This document shows positions 58,531-64,000 of a stretch of DNA of 64,000 nt, in pieces; positions within the stretch are counted from its first letter, which is position 1; each line of letters begins with the position of its first letter. The translations under genes and the position numbers were made by a program. The DNA lies in assembly GCA_029204225.1 (NCBI GenBank), contig CM055100.1, forward strand, positions 16,150,864 through 16,214,863, read 5' to 3'. Under the pieces are notes generated by a model. The model did no database searches, was not told the DNA's origin, and was given only the letters and a program-made list of their open reading frames with translations. This stretch comes from Diphasiastrum complanatum. Its lineage: Eukaryota > Streptophyta > Lycopodiopsida > Lycopodiales > Lycopodiaceae.

Positions 58531-59200
58531 AGTAATACCAAAGCAGAGCAGGTACAGATAACAGAGCATCATGAATTTGCTTGGAGCAAGGTGGTCAACA
58601 AGCAGGAGAGACAGGCTAGCCCAGATGTGAAAGGGTGATCTGCAAGATATCCAAGAGGGTACTTTGGTAGCTACACTGGCAACATATGATGATCTCGGTC
58701 ACCCCTTTTGAATTGGAAAAGTAGTCACACTTCATCGAGATGACATCACATCTAAGATTAATTGGTTTAAAACAGATCAATTGATCCATTCAAAAGGAGG
58801 TATAGCCTCGAGATGGTCCATATAGTGCATGGTAAAGTGAAGAAGCGAAAAACAAAGAATATTCCAAAGTCTTTTTTATTGTCTTTAGAGGAGGTGGATA
58901 TTTTAGTGTACGACTTCAAGCTCACCATAATAGGCTATTTGAGAAAGTCCACTATTGAAATTCTGAACCAAAAAATTCCCGTGACAAACGATGTGGGACC
59001 GTCCTCACGTCACGTACTAGAGGAAGTATGGGAAACTATGAAAATTACAGCTTGCATCGTGAAGAAGGCAATGTTTTAGTACATAGTGAACAAGAGGATG
59101 CTTCTTCCACCACTTGAGGATCATCAACACCTATAACTACTAATAGTGATGGGATTGATAGTGAGTAGAATTTGGAACTATATGAGTCCAAAGATTTTTG
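58531..59200 (+). pseudogene. 3' continuation of the DUF7869-like gene
   Basis: Protein-like pieces continue in the same orientation: LVATLATYDDLGHPF at about 58655, KINWFKTDQLIHSKGG at about 58755, and the open frame 58813-59079 with PKSFLLSLEEVDILVYDFKL and a C-terminal GPSSRHVLEEVWETMK. No separate domain is recognised; it reads as the tail of the gene to its left. Confidence 0.45.
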
Positions 59201-59705
59201 AATATCATGTGTGTCACGAAATATAAGTAATTACTTTATTTATTTGTCACTTTTATATCGTAAGAGTATGAGCGTTTTAAAAACATGCTTCTTTTTTAAA
59301 ATTGGTACTCTTTGAATAAAAATGGTCTTGCAAGTGGTCTTGAGAACTCCCAAAAATGGTATAATTGTTATTCTTGTCAAGAACAAAACAAGTCTCTTTT
59401 TTAATGTATTTTGAAAGTTTTTTTACGCATGCGTAATGCTTTTTTGTTGACACCCATAAAAAGAGGTCATTTTTTTTAAGTATTTTAGGAAATATTCCAA
59501 ATGTTTTCCCTTAGCTGGAAAAATTACCCATTCAATATGAAAGTATGTTGTGTAAAAATTACAGCAAATAAGGATCCTAAAACACTTGAAATGATGAGGG
59601 AAACAATAGATTATGATTTCATAAGATTAGCACAAGTTGAACCATCAAAATCCATCAAAAAACTATGCTTGAACCTCACTAAATGGCCCAAATCCTTGAA
59701 GAAGG
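59201..59705. other. Nothing recognised
   Basis: AT-rich spacer between the DUF7869-like remnant and a Copia LTR. The open frame at 59501-59719 has no recognisable features. Confidence 0.4.
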
Positions 59706-60232
59706 CTTCACACGTGTGAAAGTACGGCCTCCCACAGTCTGAGTACTGTACACCAGACCTACATTCAATCCTATAATCATTAGTAATCACAAGTACTCAA
59801 ACAATTATGAACATAGAGAGCAATTGCACCATTATGAGAGAAAAATCATGAAATTGCTTGATTGATTTTGGTGAGATATCATCACCTATATATACATGAT
59901 CCATCACGGTTTTGGGCAGGTATGAGTAGCCCTAAACCTATCCCTAATTCTAATTTTGGTGGATCTTTCATCCCTACCAAGTTAGGGTTGGAATCTTGGA
60001 GATCCCTCAACAATGCAAAAATTACCAAAAATAGCTCCTATTTTTTCTCCCTTGTATCTAAGCATAATTTGGACTCATTCCAAAGGTTCTAACACTTAGG
60101 TCTACTTGAGAACATCCTTATGAATGGAATCCTATGCTATTTGGCACGTGTGACAAGCCACATCATGACCATCTAACTATTTACAAGTCATATGACCAAA
60201 ACTAGTCAAGCTAGAATTGTGAATTTTTAACA
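59706..60232 (-). repeat. 3' LTR of the right-hand Copia element
   Basis: On the minus strand the LTR begins TGTTAAAAATTC at 60232, directly after a purine tract GTGAGGAGGAG (60233-60243) that serves as the plus-strand primer. A TATATATA box lies at 59888-59895. The far edge near 59706, past CACACGTGTGAA, is estimated; the other LTR is outside the window. Confidence 0.65.
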
Positions 60233-60243
60233 CTCCTCCTCAC
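60233..60243 (-). promoter_or_regulatory. Polypurine tract of the right-hand Copia element
   Basis: GTGAGGAGGAG on the minus strand, between the end of pol and the TG that opens the 3' LTR. This is the position and composition of the primer for plus-strand DNA synthesis. Confidence 0.8.
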
Positions 60244-60246
60244 TAT

Positions 60247-63200
60247 CTAGCTTGGTTCAATCATTGCTTTACTAATCACTCCAAGTGATGATCTGAACTT
60301 CATAAAAGGTGTCTTTTGAAGTGGTTTAGTAAGTAGATCAGCTACACATTCATTGCTTGGAACATGCTCCAAAGCAATCTCCTTGGCTTGCACCATTTCT
60401 CTCACAAAGTGATGGCATATCTCAATGTGCTTAGATCTTGCATGGAAGATTGGGTTAGATGCAAGGTGTTGGGCTGATATATTGTCATTGTAGATGATTG
60501 GTGCCTCCTCTGAATCCATGATCTTTAGTTCCACCAATAATCTCTTGATCCAAAGTACCTCCTTTGTAGTGGTTGTCAAAGCTTTGTACTCGGCCTCGGT
60601 TGAAGATAGAGATATAGTTTCTTGCTTTTTTTGAAAGCCATGAAACCACACCTTCTCCTATGAAAGTTGAATAGGCACTTGTTGATTTCCTATCCCTCTT
60701 GTCCCCTGCAAAATCTGAATCACTAAATGCATGAAGGTTAATCACATCTCCTCTATATAGAATCCCAAAATCCAATGTACCCGAGATGTATCTTAGAATC
60801 CTCTTAGCCTTTTTCCAATGGATATTCAATGGCTTTTGCATGGATTGGCTCAACCTACATACACTAAAGCTAAGATCTGGTCTAGTTATAGTGATCCACA
60901 TTAAGGAACCTATAAGTTGCCTAAACAAAGTGATGTCCATGAAGGATCTTTCATCATCTTCATTTGGCACTTTTACATCTTGCTCCATTGGTGTGTCAAC
61001 ACTTTTGCATACTTCCATCTTAAACTTCTTCAAAAGACTTTGAGCATAGTTTACTTGACTTATAAAGATAAAATCAGACCCTCTAAGTACTTCTATGCCT
61101 AAGATGAAGTGAAGACACCCTAGATCTACCATCTTGAACTCTAAGGATAGATCTATCTTGATTTTTTCAATACCATCAACACTATTTCCACTAATGATGA
61201 TGTCATCTACATAAATGAGTAAAAGTACAATACCAACATCATCAAACTTAATGTAAAGAGTGGGATCATATTCACTTTGAACAAAAGAAAGTGAAATAAG
61301 ATAGCAATGTAGTCTTGAATTCCAAGATCTCGAGGCTTGCTTCAAGCCATAGATGCTTCTTTGGAGATGGCATACTTTGTTCTCCATTCCATGCTTGATG
61401 AACCCTTGTGGCTGCTCCATATAGATATCCTCTTCCAAAAAACCATTCAAGAAAGCATTAGAGACATCCATTTGACATAGAATCCATCCAAAATGTGATG
61501 CAAGTGCAATGATTAGTCTTATTGTGACCATCTTGGCCACGGGTGCAAAAGTTTCCTCATAGTCTATCCCTCTCTCTTGAGCATAACCTTTTGCAACTAA
61601 TCTTGCTTTATGTTTGTTAACACTCCCATTTGCATTCAACTTAAGCTTGAAGACCCACTTGCATCCTATTACATTCCTTTGAGGTCTCTCAACAAGCAAC
61701 CAAGTTTCATTATCAATCAAGGCATCATACTCATCCAACATAGCTTTATACCATTCTTTGGAGTTCAATGCATCTTCAACATTAGACGGTTCTTCAAAAC
61801 TAGATAAAGCATAAGAAGTGGATGATATACCCTCAACTTGCTGTCCTTTGCCTTGATATGTGAGCCTTGATGGCTCCACTTTTGCCCTTGAAGATCTCCT
61901 TGGTGTGATAGGTGGGTTTGGTGCTTGCTCCTCCATGAGCTCCTCCTCAAAACCAAGATCTTGCTCCTCGGCCATCTTCTTCTTGATTGTTGGAGCACTT
62001 GAGCCTTCTTCAAGCATATGCATATGATGTTCATCAAAGATGACATCCCTTGAAACAACAAATTTGTTCAAGGATGGGAGATAGACTTTGTAGCCCTTGC
62101 TTGAGCTTGCATATCCAAGCATGATCCCTCTTGTGGAAGATGGATCCTCCTTGGTTCTTGTTTCCAATGGCACATGCACATAACATATACACCCAAAAAC
62201 TTTCAAGTGATTAAGATTGGGTTTCTTTCCATACAACATCTCATATGGAGTTTTGCCTTCAATTGCTTTGCAAGACACCCTATTCATCAAGTAGTTTGCA
62301 CATACAAGAGACTCACCCCAAAAGGATTTGGGCAAACAAGCATCTAATCTTAAAGCCTTAGAACATTCACATAATGTTCTATTCCTTCTTTCAGCAACTC
62401 CATTTTGTTGAGGAGTGTAAGGACAAGAAGTCTCTTTCTTGATCCCTTCCTCCTCACAAAAGGCCTTGAACTCATTGGAGATGAATTCTCCACCATTGTC
62501 ACTTCTAAGGATCTTGATGCTATGATTATGATGCTTTTCCACAAACAACTTGAACTTTACAAAAGTATCAAATACTTGAGACTTGAAGGAAAGTAAGAAC
62601 ACCCAACAATATCTTGAGTAGTCATCAATGAAGGTTAAAAACATGGATGAACCTCCATTAGATTTGGTGCTAGCAATGTGCACATCCGAGTGTATGAGTT
62701 CAAGAGGATGAGATGACTTTGTGATGGAGTTAGGAAACACCTTCTTATGTGCCTTGGATAAGGCACAAGCTTCACAAACCTTGTCTTTCTTCCCAATAGA
62801 CCTTGGTAGGCCTAAAGCATACTCCTCCTTGATCATAGCCTCCATGGAACCCGAGTTGACATGTCCAAGTCTTTTGTGCCATAAAGTAAAGGTAGATATC
62901 TTGCTCTTCTCGGCCAACATGACAACATTAGTATCCACAAATGCATCCAGCTTATAAAGTTTGCCAAGTCTAGTGCCCTTAGCCACTATCTTACCCTTCT
63001 TCTTGATGAAACATTCATTTGAAGCAAAGTCAACATTGAAACCATTGTCTACCATTTGGCCAACACTTAGTAGATTCTTTGTTATTGTAGGAATGTACAA
63101 AACACCTTCTATGTTGATCTTTTTGGAAGATCCTAAGCAAAGGGGAATGCTACCAACTCCTTCAATCTTACAAGCTTCATCATTTGCTGTATAGATAGAC

Positions 63201-64000
63201 TTTATAGGTCCATCATAAGATAAGAGAGAAGAGAAAAACTCCCTTTTACTAGTCATGTGTGAACTAGCACCCGAGTCAATCCACCAAGGATCTTCTCCTT
63301 TGAAGCTTGTTGAAGAAAATATGGACATCATGAGAGAGTCCTCATGTGAACTCTCCTCCTCCTCCTCTTTGCTCATGTTGGCTTGGCTTTGATCTTGCTT
63401 CCTCTTGAAGCATTCTGAGGCATAATGCCCCATCTTGCTACAATAGTAGCACTTCACCTTTGATTTGTCCTTCTTGACTTTGGTGGTTGATGGAGATGCC
63501 TTTGGGGGTCCTTCTTGATCCTCAAGCTTTGTAGACTTCTTGAATGTTGATCCTTTGCCTTTGGACTTGCCTTTTCCTTTGGTGAAGAGAGCTTGGTCAT
63601 CTCCACCTTGGATGGAAAGCCTATCCATCCTCTCTTGCATTTGGCTCCTTCTTGATTCCTCGGCCATGAGTGTGCCTTGGAGTTCTTCAAGTATGGGTAG
63701 CTTACCCATAATTGCATATCCCTGAACCAAATTGTCAAATTCAAAGCTTAGTCCATTCAATATGAGTTGAACAAGCTCTTCATCCTTGATAGGGTCACCT
63801 ATAAAGGCTAGCTCTTTGTTCAATTCCTTTACTCTTAGGACAAAAGTATGTGCACTCTCTCCTTTCTTTTGATAGCTTCTATAGATTTGATTCTTCAAAG
63901 CTAACATTCTATTTTGGTTCTTGGATTCATAGACCTTTTTCAAAGTCTCCCAAGCATCTTGAGCTGAAGTGCAATCTCCTACCTCTCTTAAGAGTTCATT
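60247..64000 (-). pseudogene. Copia gag-pol polyprotein, near intact, one frameshift, start outside window
   Basis: The frame is open from the window edge through gag (KKVYESKNQNRMLALKNQIY), zinc knuckle CYYCSKMGHYASEC (about 63415-63456), protease WWIDSGASSHM, pre-integrase zinc domain (LWHKRLGHVNSGSMEAMIKE, CEACALSKAHK) and integrase (HSDVH, LTFIDDYSRYCW, SDNGGEFISN, TPQQNGVAERRNRTL). Reverse transcriptase has MDVSNAFLNG and YVDDIIISG, and RNase H starts with FSDSDFAGDKRDRKSTSAY. All catalytic acidic residues are present. At 60626-60632 a run of seven A (minus strand) where six would keep frame shifts pol in RNase H. The rest (ETISLSSTEAEYKALTTTTK, HIEICHHFVREM, VADLLTKPLQ) continues in the next frame to the stop at 60247. 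Confidence 0.93.

Overview
This window is nuclear DNA from a land plant, most likely an angiosperm with large introns. The evidence is an AT-rich sequence, one spliced gene for the plant form of clathrin heavy chain, and several families of plant retrotransposons, a CACTA transposon and tRNA-derived SINEs. I cannot name the species.

Layout. 1-3526: intergenic DNA with a 400-bp-offset direct repeat, a GC-richer block of unknown origin, a small terminal-inverted-repeat element, and the 3' flank of the clathrin gene. 3527-22983 (minus): a complete clathrin heavy chain gene. I resolved 30 coding exons, all bounded by GT..AG and all in phase, giving 1693 residues. Introns 1, 2, 7, 14 and 15 are long and hold transposon debris and microsatellites. 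22984-23700 is its GC-rich leader/promoter. 24245-28640: a decayed Gypsy fragment, an acidic Tyr/Asp-rich reading frame, perfect hairpins, three long GA arrays and a reading frame made of 49-residue tandem repeats. A SINE with a perfect 14-bp target-site duplication follows at 28711-28797. 30650-35672 (minus): a broken Gypsy element whose reverse transcriptase has lost its catalytic segment and whose integrase is missing. 35719-39391 (plus): a decayed CACTA transposon with TNP2-type transposase, a minisatellite and a SET-like fragment. 40270-54460: a nest of Copia elements in both orientations, one carrying a 954-bp solo LTR inside its gag. 55123-59079: two decayed genes facing away from each other, a beta-class DNA (N4/N6) methyltransferase-like gene (minus) and a DUF7869-like gene (plus), separated by six 31-bp palindromic tandem repeats. 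59700-64000 (minus): a young Copia element, nearly intact except for one +1 frameshift in an A tract.

How the parts relate. Clathrin heavy chain is the only gene here that looks alive as a host gene. It encodes the coat protein of endocytic and trans-Golgi vesicles and does not interact with its neighbours. Everything to its right is transposon sequence nested in older transposon sequence. The most unusual part is 55123-59079. A methyltransferase and a DUF7869 protein around a palindromic iteron array look like one mobile unit; the physical arrangement is seen directly, while the functional link is inference.
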